A program made the position numbers and the translations under genes. A stretch of 64,000 bases of DNA from assembly GCF_016124105.1 (NCBI RefSeq), contig NZ_JADGMQ010000005.1, positions 149,064 through 213,063 on the forward strand. The letters are read 5' to 3'. Source of the stretch: Aquamicrobium zhengzhouense. Lineage in GTDB: Bacteria > Pseudomonadota > Alphaproteobacteria > Rhizobiales > Rhizobiaceae. Below the pieces are notes generated by a model. That model was not told the origin of the DNA. It searched no databases and worked only from the letters and a program-made list of their open reading frames with translations. Position 1 is the first letter of the stretch, and every line of letters begins with the position of its first letter. Positions 26,904-36,306 of the stretch are shown one piece after another.

Positions 26904-27899
26904 ATGAAGCGTATTGTTCTAGGCCTCATGGCCGCCGCCGCAATGACCGCCACGTCATGGGCTCAGGAAGATATACAGCCCGGCCTTCTCTTTGATCTTG
27001 GCGGAAAATTCGACAAATCCTTCAACGAAGCTTCCTTTAACGGAGCCGAAGCTTTCAAGAAGGAAACGGGAATCTCCTACGTCGAGTTTGAAATCTCCAA
27101 CGACGCCCAGCGCGAGCAGGCGCTTCGTCGCTTTGCCGAAGACGGACGCAACCCCATCGTAATGGCAGGCTTTTCCTGGGCATCCGCCCTCGAAATCGTT
27201 GCCGACGAATTCCCGGACACGCATTTTGCGGTGATCGACGTCGTCGTGGACAAGCCGAATGTCCGCTCGGTCGTTTTCAAGGAAGAAGAGGGCTCTTATC
27301 TTGTCGGACTGCTGGCAGCCATGGCCTCGCAGACGGGCACCGTCGGCTTTGTCGGTGGCATGCAGGTTCCGCTGATCGGCAAGTTCGAGTGCGGCTATGT
27401 GCAGGGAGCGATCGAGACCAAGGAAGGCACCAAGGTCATCCGGAATTACACCGGCGACACGCCTTCGGCCTGGAACGATCCAAGCCGCGGTGCCGAGATC
27501 ACCCGCTCGCAGATGGATCAGGGCGCAGACGTGATCTATCACGCAGCTGGCGGCACGGGCGTCGGCGTTCTTCAGGCAGCGGCCGATGCCGGCAAGCTCG
27601 GGATCGGCGTCGATTCCAACCAGAACGCAATGCACCCTGGCCACGTCCTGACCTCGATGATCAAGCAGGTCGATGTCGCGGTCTATAATGCGTTCAACGA
27701 TGCAAGGTCCGGCAAGTTCACCGCTGGCCTCAACCATCTTGGGCTTGCTGAGGATGGCGTCGGCTATTCGCTGGACGAGCACAATGAAGCGCTGATCACC
27801 GCTGAAATGAAGGAGGCCGTCGAGACCGCGAAAGCGAAGATCATCGCCGGCGAAATCAAGGTCCACGACTTCATGAGCGACAATTCCTGCCCGTTCTGA
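26904..27899 (+). CDS. BMP-family nucleoside ABC transporter, binding protein
   Basis: A 331-residue periplasmic binding protein of the Bmp/Med (PnrA-like) family that binds purine nucleosides. A Sec signal peptide (MKRIVLGLMAAAAMTATSWA) is followed by GLLFDLGGKFDKSFNEASFNGAE, GFSWASALEIVADEFPD, EGSYLVGLLAAMAS and DSNQNAMHPGHVLTSMIKQVD, all typical. The ATG at 26904 follows AGGATGTGGA. Its likely partners, the ATPase and two permeases, begin 2.4 kb downstream after three unrelated genes. A strong terminator follows it. Confidence 0.9.
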   Translation: MKRIVLGLMAAAAMTATSWAQEDIQPGLLFDLGGKFDKSFNEASFNGAEAFKKETGISYVEFEISNDAQREQALRRFAEDGRNPIVMAGFSWASALEIVADEFPDTHFAVIDVVVDKPNVRSVVFKEEEGSYLVGLLAAMASQTGTVGFVGGMQVPLIGKFECGYVQGAIETKEGTKVIRNYTGDTPSAWNDPSRGAEITRSQMDQGADVIYHAAGGTGVGVLQAAADAGKLGIGVDSNQNAMHPGHVLTSMIKQVDVAVYNAFNDARSGKFTAGLNHLGLAEDGVGYSLDEHNEALITAEMKEAVETAKAKIIAGEIKVHDFMSDNSCPF

Positions 27900-27922
27900 T
27901 GGCAGCTCTTAGAGGACACCTT

Positions 27923-27953
27923 ACCGCCGGGCGTTCGTCCGGCGGTTATTTTT
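27923..27953 (+). terminator. Rho-independent terminator after the BMP gene
   Basis: ACCGCCGG pairs with CCGGCGGT (8 bp, 8-nt loop), followed by TATTTTT. It isolates the binding-protein gene from the MFS gene downstream. Confidence 0.85.
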
Positions 27954-27980
27954 GACCAGCAGATTTCAGCACATCCCTTT

Positions 27981-29171
27981 ATGACAGCCATACCGGTTTC
28001 CTCGCGCGGCAAGCGTTTGACTGCCGTCATCCTCATCCTTCTCGCCGGCGTCACCACCGGCGCCCAGCTTGGCAAGATCGCGCCCCTGATACCCTGGTAT
28101 CAGGCCGAGCTTGGTCTGCCACTGGTCGCAGCGGGCTGGCTGGCCTCCATCCTTGGCATTTTCATTGCCAAGGCCGCCCTTCCCACCGGATGGGTCATCG
28201 CCCGCATCGGCGTGATCCGTGGCATCGCCGCCGGCGTCGCCATCATGTTTGGCGGGGGCATGCTGCTCGCGTTCTCATCTGACCCTGTGATCGTCTTTTC
28301 GGCGCGGCTCATCGAGGCCGTGGGCTACCTCATCCTTTGTGTCGCGCTTCCGTCCGCCCTCAATGCCATCTGTCCTCCCTCCTGGAAGGGCCCGGTGCTG
28401 GCAATCTGGAGCGGGTTCGTACCGCTAGGCTTTGCCTTGGCGGATCTGATGGCGAACGCCATCACCGCTTACTTTTCGCCAAGGGTGTTTCTGTTCACCC
28501 TGATGGTTCTGTTCGGACTTTTCTCCGCAGCAACGTTGTGTCTCCTGCGGGGCCTTCTGAATCAAGGCACACAACCAGCGGCAATCTCGGGACGCGTCGC
28601 CGATTCCATCGGGCGCAACATCACGTTGAACGCGCTCTCCTTCGCGTCCTATGTCGTCCTGACCGTCTCGTACTTCAATTTTCTGCCGGTGTTCATCTCG
28701 AGCGCGGGCGCGCACTTCCTCTTGCCCGCAGGAGCGATCACGCTTGCAGTGCCCATCGGCAACATCCTCGCCAGCATTTCGGTGCGGGGCAGATCATCGA
28801 CGTTCATCGCCAGGCTGACGATCTGCGGCTTTCTGGTAGGAACCGCTACGATCGTCCCTGCCCTCACCTCGCAAAACGCCCTTGTCGCAACTTCCTGCGC
28901 GATCCTTGCAGTGATCGCAGGTGCCGTCGTCGCCTCGGCGCACTTCGCGCTGGTGCCGTTCCTCACCCCGGAACGCGGCTCCACCCCGATGGCCTTCGGG
29001 ATGATGTCGCAGATGGGAGGGATTGGCACCATGTTCGGACCACCGCTTGCTGCCGGGGTCATCGACGCACAGGGCTGGGCGATCTTCGCCTACTTCCTTG
29101 TTGCCTTCGGCGTTCTGGGGGCGGCGTTCATGGTGCCGCTCAGCGCTCGATCGCGCTCGCGACACCCTTGA
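27981..29171 (+). CDS. MFS transporter (CynX/NimT-like)
   Basis: A 396-residue membrane protein with about twelve hydrophobic helices, a Lys/Arg-bearing N terminus (MTAIPVSSRGKRL) and a basic C terminus (ARSRSRHP). The helix 2-3 region (GWLASILGIFIAKAALPTGWVIARIG) matches the MFS conserved loop. The CynX/NimT group exports small organic compounds, but the substrate is unknown. It lies 81 bp after the BMP gene, beyond a terminator, and its 3' end overlaps the convergent anti-sigma gene by 32 bp. Confidence 0.85.
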   Translation: MTAIPVSSRGKRLTAVILILLAGVTTGAQLGKIAPLIPWYQAELGLPLVAAGWLASILGIFIAKAALPTGWVIARIGVIRGIAAGVAIMFGGGMLLAFSSDPVIVFSARLIEAVGYLILCVALPSALNAICPPSWKGPVLAIWSGFVPLGFALADLMANAITAYFSPRVFLFTLMVLFGLFSAATLCLLRGLLNQGTQPAAISGRVADSIGRNITLNALSFASYVVLTVSYFNFLPVFISSAGAHFLLPAGAITLAVPIGNILASISVRGRSSTFIARLTICGFLVGTATIVPALTSQNALVATSCAILAVIAGAVVASAHFALVPFLTPERGSTPMAFGMMSQMGGIGTMFGPPLAAGVIDAQGWAIFAYFLVAFGVLGAAFMVPLSARSRSRHP

Positions 29172-29895
29172 ACAAAGCCGGACCGGGTGCCTGCCCCTGG
29201 CTCACGCCCGGCGCATCTTCCAGCGTTATGGAATAGGTGACGCCGTCTCGCGGCAGTGGAAGCTCCGGTCCGCGCAACAACGCCTCGAGACTGGAAGGCA
29301 GCACCGCGACCGGCTTCCCGTCGATCCAGAACTGGAGCACCTTGCCCTCAGGCACCTCGGTCCTGTTCAATGGAACGAGGCGCACACTTCGGTCCTGCCA
29401 CGCCTCTATGAAGACAGCGGGATTATCCGCGTCATCGGCCAGCAGCGACAAGGCGACCGGGCTCGGCAGTCGCGACGACTGCTCCCCGACGACATAGCCC
29501 ATCCCCAATGCCGCGATCAGTCCAAGCGAAACGATTGTCGCTTTGAACCCTGCAAAATGATGTGCCAGCGGACGTCGCAGCTTTAGCATCCCCTTTCGCG
29601 AAGGATCGCCATCATTGCTCAGCGCCAGGCCCGCCAGGTGTTCGGCAGATCCTGCCCCGGCCATCTGCGGCAAGGCGGCAATTCGCTGGCTGATTTCGTT
29701 CCAGGCACGGTTCGAAAAGGAGACCGATCCCCGCTTTTCCTGACGCAGGCGACGAAGCTGCTCAGCGAGGACCATCACACATTCACGGAATTCGGGATCG
29801 ATTTCCATGTCGCGCTCAGCCCGATGGCGCTCCTGCTCGTCCATCAGCCCAAAGACGTAATCTTCGGCGCGGGCCATACGATCGCTGAGCGTCAT
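29140..29895 (-). CDS. RskA-type anti-sigma factor
   Basis: A 251-residue anti-sigma factor. The N-terminal cytoplasmic ~80 residues have the anti-sigma helical pattern (AEDYVFGLMDEQERHRAERD); one membrane helix follows (ATIVSLGLIAALGMGYVVG), and the C-terminal ~100 residues match the RskA extracytoplasmic domain (VFIEAWQDRSVRLVPL, GKVLQFWIDG). No Zn-binding HxxxCxxC is present. The ATG at 29895 has GGGAGA 9 nt upstream. No ECF sigma gene lies beside it; slyX is upstream on the same strand, 14 bp away. Its sigma partner must lie elsewhere. Confidence 0.82.
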   Translation of the reverse strand: MTLSDRMARAEDYVFGLMDEQERHRAERDMEIDPEFRECVMVLAEQLRRLRQEKRGSVSFSNRAWNEISQRIAALPQMAGAGSAEHLAGLALSNDGDPSRKGMLKLRRPLAHHFAGFKATIVSLGLIAALGMGYVVGEQSSRLPSPVALSLLADDADNPAVFIEAWQDRSVRLVPLNRTEVPEGKVLQFWIDGKPVAVLPSSLEALLRGPELPLPRDGVTYSITLEDAPGVSQGQAPGPALFKGVASAIER

Positions 29896-29909
29896 CGGCT
29901 GCATTCTCC

Positions 29910-30113
29910 CTACCAGTGCGGAGGCTGCGTGATCGGCACCTCTGGCGCCGACTGTTCTTCGAGTTCAAGAAAGCGATTGATCAGCGCGTTCAGCTTGCGC
30001 TCCAGCACATTGACGACCTTCCATTGCTCCGCAAGTTCGTTTGAAAGCTCGGCGATCGTCCGTTCCTGCTCCGCCACGAGAATTTCAAGTTGGACGATAC
30101 GTTCCTCGGTCAT
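29910..30113 (-). CDS. slyX: SlyX family protein
   Basis: A 67-residue protein formed mainly by one long coiled coil (MTEERIVQLEILVAEQERTIAELS), ending with the family's PPHW motif. The ATG at 30113 follows AAAGGA; a longer frame to 30215 is possible but less well preceded. SlyX function is unknown; it is often found near peptidyl-prolyl isomerase slyD in enterobacteria, which is not the case here. It is probably co-transcribed with the anti-sigma gene. Confidence 0.82.
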   Translation of the reverse strand: MTEERIVQLEILVAEQERTIAELSNELAEQWKVVNVLERKLNALINRFLELEEQSAPEVPITQPPHW

Positions 30114-30295
30114 TCGAGATCCTTTCAACGCCTGTGCATGTTGCATGCGCTGAGCCTTTTCCATCCCTCGGTCGAAGATGGCAATGGCTTTCACGATTGT
30201 CGAGGGCAGGGGCATGCTCGCATTGGCAAGCGCCCGGACGGCTGCTAGACCTTTTGCAGAGAAGACAAATAAGCTTCCGGGGGATCGCTTGTATA

Positions 30296-31828
30296 ATGGC
30301 AGAAACCGCGATCGAACTTGTCGGCATCAACAAGACATTTGGTACTGTTCATGCCAATCGCGACATTAATATAGCCATTCCGCGCGGAACAATTCAGGGC
30401 ATCATCGGCGAGAACGGCGCGGGCAAGTCCACGCTGATGTCGATCCTCTACGGCTTCTACCGCGCAGATTCCGGGGAAATTCTCGTCAATGGCGAGCCAC
30501 GGACGATCGCCACTTCCAATGATGCGATCGCAGCCGGAATCGGCATGGTCCACCAGCACTTCATGCTGGTGCAGAACTTCTCCGTCCTCGAAAATGTCAT
30601 ACTGGGTGCAGAGGGTGAGGCGCTGCTTGGACGGTCCATCGCGAAGGCCCGGGCGGAACTTAAGCGGCTTGAGCGCGAATATGGCCTCGACGTTGATCCG
30701 GATGCGCTGATCGAGGACCTGCCGGTCGGACTTCAGCAGCGCGTCGAAATCCTCAAGGCGCTCTATCGAGGAGCGGAAATCCTCATTCTCGATGAGCCAA
30801 CCGGCGTGTTGACCCCGGCCGAGGCGGACCACCTGTTTCGCATCCTCGCCCAGTTGAAGGCCGAGGGGAAAACGATCGTCCTCATCACCCACAAGCTGCG
30901 GGAGATCATGGCGATCACCGACAATGTGTCGGTCATGCGCCAGGGCACGATGGTTGCGACCCGCAAGACATCCGAGACGAATGTTGAGGAACTGGCGGAA
31001 CTGATGGTCGGCCGTCGGGTCCTGCTGCGGGTGGAAAAGGGCGAAGCAGCGCCTGGCGACGTCCTCCTCTCGGTGAAAAACCTGACGGTTCGGGATTCCC
31101 GGGATTGCATCGTCGTTCAGGACGTCGGCTTCGATGTCCGAGCCGGTGAGATCGTCGGCATTGCCGGTGTTGCCGGGAACGGTCAGTCCGAACTGATCGA
31201 GACGATCAGCGGCATACGTCGCGCCGAAGCCGGGACTGCCTGGCTGAAAGGCGACACCATCGACCTCACCGGTGATGTCGGTTCCGGAGAACTGCGAATG
31301 AAGGGGCTCGCCCACGTTCCGGAAGATCGCCACCATGTGGGCCTCGTCCTGCCATTCGAGGCGAGTGAGAACACCATCCTCGGATACCACGATCAACCCC
31401 GCTATCTCCACGGGCCGATGCTGGACATTGACGCGATCCGGCAAGGGGCGCGCGATAAGATCGCCCGCTACGACATCCGTCCGCCCAATGAATATCTGAA
31501 GACCGCCAACTTCTCCGGTGGCAACCAGCAAAAGCTTGTCCTTGCCCGGGAGATCGAGAACGATCCTGATGTTCTGATCGTCGGGCAGCCGACCCGCGGC
31601 GTCGATGTCGGCGCGATCGAGTTCATTCACAAGCGACTGATCGAGATGCGCGATGCGGGCAAGGCCGTCCTGCTTGTATCGGTAGAGCTCGACGAGATCC
31701 GCTCCCTGTCAGACCGCATCCTCGTCATGTTCGATGGCCGGATTGTCGGCGAGCGTGCCGGCGACGCAAGCGAAGGCGACCTCGGCCTTCTCATGGCAGG
31801 TGTTGAACACAGAAGGGCTGCCGAATGA
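30296..31828 (+). CDS. nucleoside ABC transporter ATP-binding protein (two NBDs)
   Basis: A 510-residue double ATPase of the sugar/nucleoside importer family (RbsA/NupA type). First NBD: Walker [10 protein letters not shown], signature-like [15 protein letters not shown], Walker [12 protein letters not shown]. Second NBD (~260-500): degenerate Walker [10 protein letters not shown], signature [16 protein letters not shown] and Walker [13 protein letters not shown]. The degenerate second site is typical. The ATG at 30296 follows GGGGGAT. It overlaps the next gene by 4 bp (ATGA). The upstream BMP-family protein at 26904 is its likely binding partner. Confidence 0.92.
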   Translation: MAETAIELVGINKTFGTVHANRDINIAIPRGTIQGIIGENGAGKSTLMSILYGFYRADSGEILVNGEPRTIATSNDAIAAGIGMVHQHFMLVQNFSVLENVILGAEGEALLGRSIAKARAELKRLEREYGLDVDPDALIEDLPVGLQQRVEILKALYRGAEILILDEPTGVLTPAEADHLFRILAQLKAEGKTIVLITHKLREIMAITDNVSVMRQGTMVATRKTSETNVEELAELMVGRRVLLRVEKGEAAPGDVLLSVKNLTVRDSRDCIVVQDVGFDVRAGEIVGIAGVAGNGQSELIETISGIRRAEAGTAWLKGDTIDLTGDVGSGELRMKGLAHVPEDRHHVGLVLPFEASENTILGYHDQPRYLHGPMLDIDAIRQGARDKIARYDIRPPNEYLKTANFSGGNQQKLVLAREIENDPDVLIVGQPTRGVDVGAIEFIHKRLIEMRDAGKAVLLVSVELDEIRSLSDRILVMFDGRIVGERAGDASEGDLGLLMAGVEHRRAAE

Positions 31829-32964
31829 GTGTGCCTTTCGCGAAATTGCCAGCCTGGGCAGATTACGGCCTCATACCGTTGATCAATCTTGTCGTCGCCT
31901 TTGCGGTAGCAGGGCTGGTGGTTTTGCTCGTGGGTGAAAGCCCCTTTCGCGCAGCAGCGATCATGGTTGAGGGTGCCTTCGGCTCAGGTCGCAACATCGC
32001 CTACACGCTCTACTATTCAACGAGCTTCATCTTCACCGGGCTGGCTGTGGCGGTCGCCTTTCATGGCGGGCTCTTCAACATTGGCGGCGAAGGTCAGGCT
32101 TACATTGGTGGGCTCGGCGTTGCGCTGGTCTGCCTCGCATTCGATTCAATCCTGCCCTGGTGGCTAACCTTTCCGCTTGCGGTCCTCGGGGCAGCTGCCA
32201 TTGGCGCAGGCTGGGCTTTCGTACCTGCCTATCTGCAAGCCAAGCGCGGCTCCCACATCGTCATCACGACGATCATGTTCAATTTCATCGCCGCAAGCCT
32301 GATGGTCTATCTGCTGGTAGGCCCTCTGAAGCCTGGAAACTCCATGGCCCCGCAAACGCGCAATTTCCTTGAGGGCGGCCAGCTCCCAAAACTCAACTGG
32401 CTGATCGAGCTGTTTGGCGGCACGGTCAGATCCTCTCCCTTCAACCTGTCCTTCCTGTTGGCTCTTTTATGCGCGTTTCTCGTCTGGGTGCTGATCTGGC
32501 GCACACGCCTTGGCTATGAGATCCGAACGCAGGGCCATTCGCCGAAGGCGGCGCGCTATGCAGGCATAGGCGAAACGCGAATTATTCTGACTACCATGAT
32601 GATCTCCGGCGCGCTGGCGGGGATGATGGCGCTTAATCCGGTAATGGGCGATCAGGGACGGCTGCAACTCGACTTCGTGACAGGGGCAGGCTTTGTCGGC
32701 ATTGCCGCCGCGCTGATGGGCCGTTCGCACCCGGCGGGAATTGTTCCTGCAGCGCTGCTCTTTGGCATGCTCTATCAGGGCGGTGCGGAACTTGCCTTCG
32801 AGATGCCCGCCATTTCGCGCGACATGATCGTCATCATCCAGGGGCTGGTCATCTTGTTTGCCGGGGCGCTGGAAAACATGTTCCGCCCCTCGATCCAGAC
32901 GCTCTTTGCCAGTGTCAGCCCTCGGGCAGTGGGCGTTGCAAAATCGCGTGGCGGGGAGGCCTGA
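31825..32964 (+). CDS. nucleoside ABC transporter permease 1
   Basis: A 379-residue permease of the BPD_transp_2 family, with about nine or ten membrane helices. Conserved phrases include LFNIGGEGQAYIGGLGVALV and the EAA-like segment GHSPKAARYAGIGETR before the last helices. It belongs to the NupB/YufP-type group found with BMP binding proteins. The start overlaps the ATPase stop by 4 bp and it ends just before the second permease. Confidence 0.92.
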   Translation: MSVPFAKLPAWADYGLIPLINLVVAFAVAGLVVLLVGESPFRAAAIMVEGAFGSGRNIAYTLYYSTSFIFTGLAVAVAFHGGLFNIGGEGQAYIGGLGVALVCLAFDSILPWWLTFPLAVLGAAAIGAGWAFVPAYLQAKRGSHIVITTIMFNFIAASLMVYLLVGPLKPGNSMAPQTRNFLEGGQLPKLNWLIELFGGTVRSSPFNLSFLLALLCAFLVWVLIWRTRLGYEIRTQGHSPKAARYAGIGETRIILTTMMISGALAGMMALNPVMGDQGRLQLDFVTGAGFVGIAAALMGRSHPAGIVPAALLFGMLYQGGAELAFEMPAISRDMIVIIQGLVILFAGALENMFRPSIQTLFASVSPRAVGVAKSRGGEA

Positions 32965-32965
32965 G

Positions 32966-33937
32966 ATGGAACTCCTCAACACACTCATCGTCGTCCTCGA
33001 CTCGACAATCCGCCTTTCGATCCCCCTGTTGTTTGCCTGTCTCGCCGGTCTCTATTCCGAGCGTGCCGGCGTCTTCGACATTGGACTTGAAGGCAAGATG
33101 CTGATGGCTGCCTTTGCATCAGCTTCGGTCGCCGCGATCAGCGGTTCGGCTTGGTTCGGGCTGGGCGCGGGCATCCTCGCCTCAATTTTCTTTGCCCTCG
33201 TACATGGCTTTGCTTCCATCACCCATCGTGGCAACCAGATCGTCTCGGGCGTCGCGCTGAATTTCGTTGCCGCTGGAACGACCGTGATTCTGGGACAGGC
33301 ATGGTTTGCGCAGGGGGGGCGCACACCGTCTCTGGGGACCGACGCGCGCTTCAATGCGATCACCTTGCCCTTCGCCGACGCCGTGCGTGAGATCCCGGTG
33401 GTCGGCTCCATCTATTATGAATTGCTGTCCGGTCATTCGATCCTCGTCTATTTCGCCTTCTTCATGGTGTGGGCGACGTGGTGGATCCTGTTTCGAACCC
33501 GCTTTGGGCTGCGCTTGCGGGCGGTGGGAGAAAATCCCGCTGCCGTTGATACCGCTGGCATCTCCGTTGCTGGGCTGCGCTACCGCGCGGTGATCTGCAC
33601 GGGGATATTGTGCGGGCTTGCCGGAACCTATCTGGCGCTGGCTCAAAATGCCGGCTTCGTGAAGGACATGACGGCAGGCAAGGGCTACATCGCGCTGGCG
33701 GCCCTCATCTTTGCCAAATGGCGGCCCGTTCCCGCCATGTTCGCCTGCCTGCTTTTTGGCTTTCTCGATGCGCTGGCGATCAGGCTGCAGGGAACGCCGT
33801 TGCCATTGATCGGTCGCGTCCCCTCGCAGGTTTTTCAGGCCCTTCCCTATGTCTTGACGGTCATCCTGCTCGCCGGCTTCATCGGCAAGGCCATCCCGCC
33901 ACGCGCAGGCGGAATTCCTTACGTCAAAGAGCGGTAG
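32966..33937 (+). CDS. nucleoside ABC transporter permease 2
   Basis: A 323-residue permease, the second membrane subunit. The family signature ERAGVFDIGLEGKMLMAAF and the cytoplasmic loop RAVGENPAAVDTAGISV are clear. The ATG at 32966 follows GGGGAGG and begins 2 nt after the preceding stop codon. Binding protein, ATPase and two permeases together form a nucleoside importer, consistent with the cdd and pnp genes that follow. Confidence 0.92.
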   Translation: MELLNTLIVVLDSTIRLSIPLLFACLAGLYSERAGVFDIGLEGKMLMAAFASASVAAISGSAWFGLGAGILASIFFALVHGFASITHRGNQIVSGVALNFVAAGTTVILGQAWFAQGGRTPSLGTDARFNAITLPFADAVREIPVVGSIYYELLSGHSILVYFAFFMVWATWWILFRTRFGLRLRAVGENPAAVDTAGISVAGLRYRAVICTGILCGLAGTYLALAQNAGFVKDMTAGKGYIALAALIFAKWRPVPAMFACLLFGFLDALAIRLQGTPLPLIGRVPSQVFQALPYVLTVILLAGFIGKAIPPRAGGIPYVKER

Positions 33938-33996
33938 ACGTATGAATATGGACCGGCTAGGCGCGTTTACGAAGCACAATCGAGGGTGTCGACACG

Positions 33997-34389
33997 ATGT
34001 CTGACAATCTTTTCCTTGCGGCACGCGAAGCCATGGCGATGGCCTACGCGCCCTATTCACGATTTCCAGTCGGCGCAGCACTGCGGACGAAAGATGGCCG
34101 GATCTTCAGCGGTGCCAACATCGAGGTCGCTTCCTTTCCTGAAGGCTGGTGCGCCGAGACCACAGCACTCGGCCACTACGTCATGGGTGGCGGCGGACCC
34201 ATTGCGGAGATAGCGGTGGTTGCCGAGAAGATGGACCGCATCACGCCTTGTGGCGGCTGCAGACAGCGCCTTGCAGAGTTTGCGGCACCAGACACGCTTG
34301 TGCATCTTTGTGACCAGACCGGCATTGTTCAGACCCTGACGATGACGGAACTCCTGCCCCTTGGTTTTGCCGGAGACACGCTGAAATGA
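33997..34389 (+). CDS. cdd: cytidine deaminase
   Basis: Cdd deaminates cytidine and deoxycytidine to uridine forms. The 130-residue single-domain (homotetramer) form has the zinc site WCAE (Cys52, Glu54) and PCGGC (Cys85, Cys88), plus the substrate segment YSRFPVGAAL and SGANIEVASFPEG. It lies between nucleoside permease 2 and pnp and overlaps pnp by 4 bp, so it is part of a salvage operon for imported nucleosides. Confidence 0.95.
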   Translation: MSDNLFLAAREAMAMAYAPYSRFPVGAALRTKDGRIFSGANIEVASFPEGWCAETTALGHYVMGGGGPIAEIAVVAEKMDRITPCGGCRQRLAEFAAPDTLVHLCDQTGIVQTLTMTELLPLGFAGDTLK

Positions 34390-35198
34390 ACGAGACGGTC
34401 ACCAGGATCATCGAACAGCTTCAGGGACGAACGCCACGCGTCGCACTCGTGCTCGGATCTGGTCTTGGCGGCCTGATCGACGAGGTTGAGGAGGCTGTGC
34501 GGGTTCCCTACAGCGACCTTCCCGGCTTCCCGCATAGCGGCGTCACCGGTCATGCCGGACTGCTGGTGTCGGGAAGGCTGGGAACGACCGACATTCTCAT
34601 GCTCGCCGGCAGAGCCCACTATTACGAGACCGGCAACCCGACCGCGATGCGGCCCGTTCTGGAGGCGCTGGCCGGGATTGGCGTTGAAGAACTGATCCTG
34701 ACCAACGCGGCTGGCTCCCTTGAAACCGAAATGACCCCTGGCTCGGTCATGCTTGTCACCGACCATATCAATTTCTCCGGCACCAACCCGCTGATCGGCG
34801 AGCCGAGTGACCGGCGTTTCGTCGGGATGACGGAAGCTTATGATCCGCAGCTTTGCGCTCGTATTGAAGCAGCAGCGATTGAAACCGGAACGCCACTTCA
34901 TCGCGGCGTCTATATGTGGTTCTCCGGACCCTCTTTCGAAACGCCGGCCGAAATTCGTGCCGCGCGCATCCTTGGCGCTCAGGCTGTTGGCATGTCGACG
35001 GTGCCTGAGGTCATCCTTGCGCGTTATCTTGGCCTGCGGGTCGCAGCATGTTCGGTCATCACCAATTTTGCCGCAGGGATGACCGGCGATGAACTGTCGC
35101 ACGATGAAACCAAACAGATGGCGCCGATCGGTGGTAAGCGTCTCGCAACCATCCTGCGCCACATGTTTTCGACAGTATCGAGCACGCCTGAGACATGA
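34386..35198 (+). CDS. purine-nucleoside phosphorylase (trimeric, PNP/MTAP family)
   Basis: Splits inosine and guanosine into base and ribose-1-phosphate. The 270 residues contain the phosphate loop LVLGSGLGG, GHAGLLV, GRAHYYETGNP, TNAAGSLETEMTPGS and the purine-site SGPSFETPAEIR with the following NFAAGM. These mark the trimeric, 6-oxopurine-specific class (PunA/XapA), not the hexameric DeoD. It overlaps cdd upstream and tsaB downstream by 4 bp each. It completes the purine side of the salvage pathway. Confidence 0.93.
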   Translation: MNETVTRIIEQLQGRTPRVALVLGSGLGGLIDEVEEAVRVPYSDLPGFPHSGVTGHAGLLVSGRLGTTDILMLAGRAHYYETGNPTAMRPVLEALAGIGVEELILTNAAGSLETEMTPGSVMLVTDHINFSGTNPLIGEPSDRRFVGMTEAYDPQLCARIEAAAIETGTPLHRGVYMWFSGPSFETPAEIRAARILGAQAVGMSTVPEVILARYLGLRVAACSVITNFAAGMTGDELSHDETKQMAPIGGKRLATILRHMFSTVSSTPET

Positions 35199-35821
35199 TC
35201 ATCCTCGCCATCGACACCGCTGCAAATCTTTGCGCCGCCAGCGTCTTCGACACGCAACGCGGTGAACTTGGCCAGCACGTGCTTGACCTCGGCAAAGGAC
35301 ATGCCGAGCAGTTGATGGGCACGATTGAGGCAGCTCTTGCGGCAGCTGGCGTCACCTATGCCGATCTTGGCGCCATCGCCGTCTCCATCGGCCCCGGCTC
35401 GTTTACCGGCGTACGCGTTGGCGTCTCGACCGCCCGCGGCCTTGCGCTGACGCTGAAGATCCCGGCAGTTGGCGTCAGCACGCTTGAAGCCCTTGCCAGC
35501 GAGGCGGCCTCCGGCAAATCCGTTATCGCCCGCATCGATGCAGGCCGGGGCCAGGCTTATGTCGCGCGATATTCTGCGGACGGCGAAACCGAATTCGGAC
35601 CCGCCGCGCTTTCCCTCGACGAGGCAGACGTGATGGTCGCCAGCGGAGAAGGTGAAGCGGATATCGTTGAGGACAAGGCAGCCAGCATCAGCGTCTATGC
35701 AAGGCTCGCAGCCGCGAAGCTTGCCTCCGGCAATGCGGCACCACCCAAGCCGCTTTATCTGCGCGATGCCGATGCCAAGCCGCAGACCTCGTTCGCCCTG
35801 CCCCGCAAGGTTGCATCGTGA
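35195..35821 (+). CDS. tsaB: tRNA t6A biosynthesis protein TsaB
   Basis: TsaB is the scaffold partner of TsaD in threonylcarbamoyl-adenosine (t6A37) tRNA modification. The 208-residue ASKHA-fold protein begins MIILAIDTAANLCAA, and has KGHAEQLMGTIEAAL and VSIGPGSFTGVRVGVSTARG, characteristic of the family. It overlaps pnp by 4 bp and rimI by 4 bp (GTG start). Coupling of a tRNA-modification gene to nucleoside salvage is not the standard arrangement; tsaB-rimI itself is. Confidence 0.94.
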   Translation: MIILAIDTAANLCAASVFDTQRGELGQHVLDLGKGHAEQLMGTIEAALAAAGVTYADLGAIAVSIGPGSFTGVRVGVSTARGLALTLKIPAVGVSTLEALASEAASGKSVIARIDAGRGQAYVARYSADGETEFGPAALSLDEADVMVASGEGEADIVEDKAASISVYARLAAAKLASGNAAPPKPLYLRDADAKPQTSFALPRKVAS

Positions 35822-36306
35822 AGCTTCCCTTTCTGGCAAAAGAATACGCGATCGAAGCGCTGAATGTGGACGATGCCGAAAAGCTGACGGCAATCCACGA
35901 AGAGGACTTTGTCCGGCCATGGTCGCCCAACGAGTTTGAATCCCTGCTCGAGCAGGACACCGTCTTCGGCTTCGCCGCCTGGCGGGTTGGCCATCGCCGC
36001 GGCGATCCTGCCGGGTTCGTCCTTGCCCGGCTTGCCGCGGGCGAAGGCGAGATCCTGACCATCGCCGTCAGCCGCGCCCACCGCCGTCAGGGCCTTGGGC
36101 GCGATCTGATGGAGGCCGTGCTGCGCGAGCTTCACGCCGAACGCGCCGAAGCGCTGTTCCTCGAAGTTGATGAAACCAACAACGCCGCCATCGCGATGTA
36201 CAAGCGGCTCGGATTCACCGAAATTGCACGGCGGCCCGGCTATTACGAGCATGGTGCCGACAAGCGGCGGACCGACGCGCTGGTGATGCGGCGCGATCCG
36301 AAATGA
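35818..36306 (+). CDS. rimI: ribosomal-protein alanine N-acetyltransferase RimI
   Basis: A 162-residue GNAT acetyltransferase that acetylates the N terminus of S18. Motif A is visible as ILTIAVSRAHRRQGLGRDLM (acetyl-CoA binding R/QxxGxG/A), followed by LEVDETNNAAIAMYKRLGF and GYYEHG. The GTG start overlaps the tsaB stop (GTGA). tsaB-rimI is a common alphaproteobacterial pair. Its stop overlaps the start of the acyltransferase gene by 4 bp. Confidence 0.93.
   Translation: MKLPFLAKEYAIEALNVDDAEKLTAIHEEDFVRPWSPNEFESLLEQDTVFGFAAWRVGHRRGDPAGFVLARLAAGEGEILTIAVSRAHRRQGLGRDLMEAVLRELHAERAEALFLEVDETNNAAIAMYKRLGFTEIARRPGYYEHGADKRRTDALVMRRDPK

Noticed and set aside
30245..31630. 461-residue leftward frame opposite the nucleoside ATPase
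   Set aside because: The rightward frame has all ABC ATPase motifs; this is its shadow.
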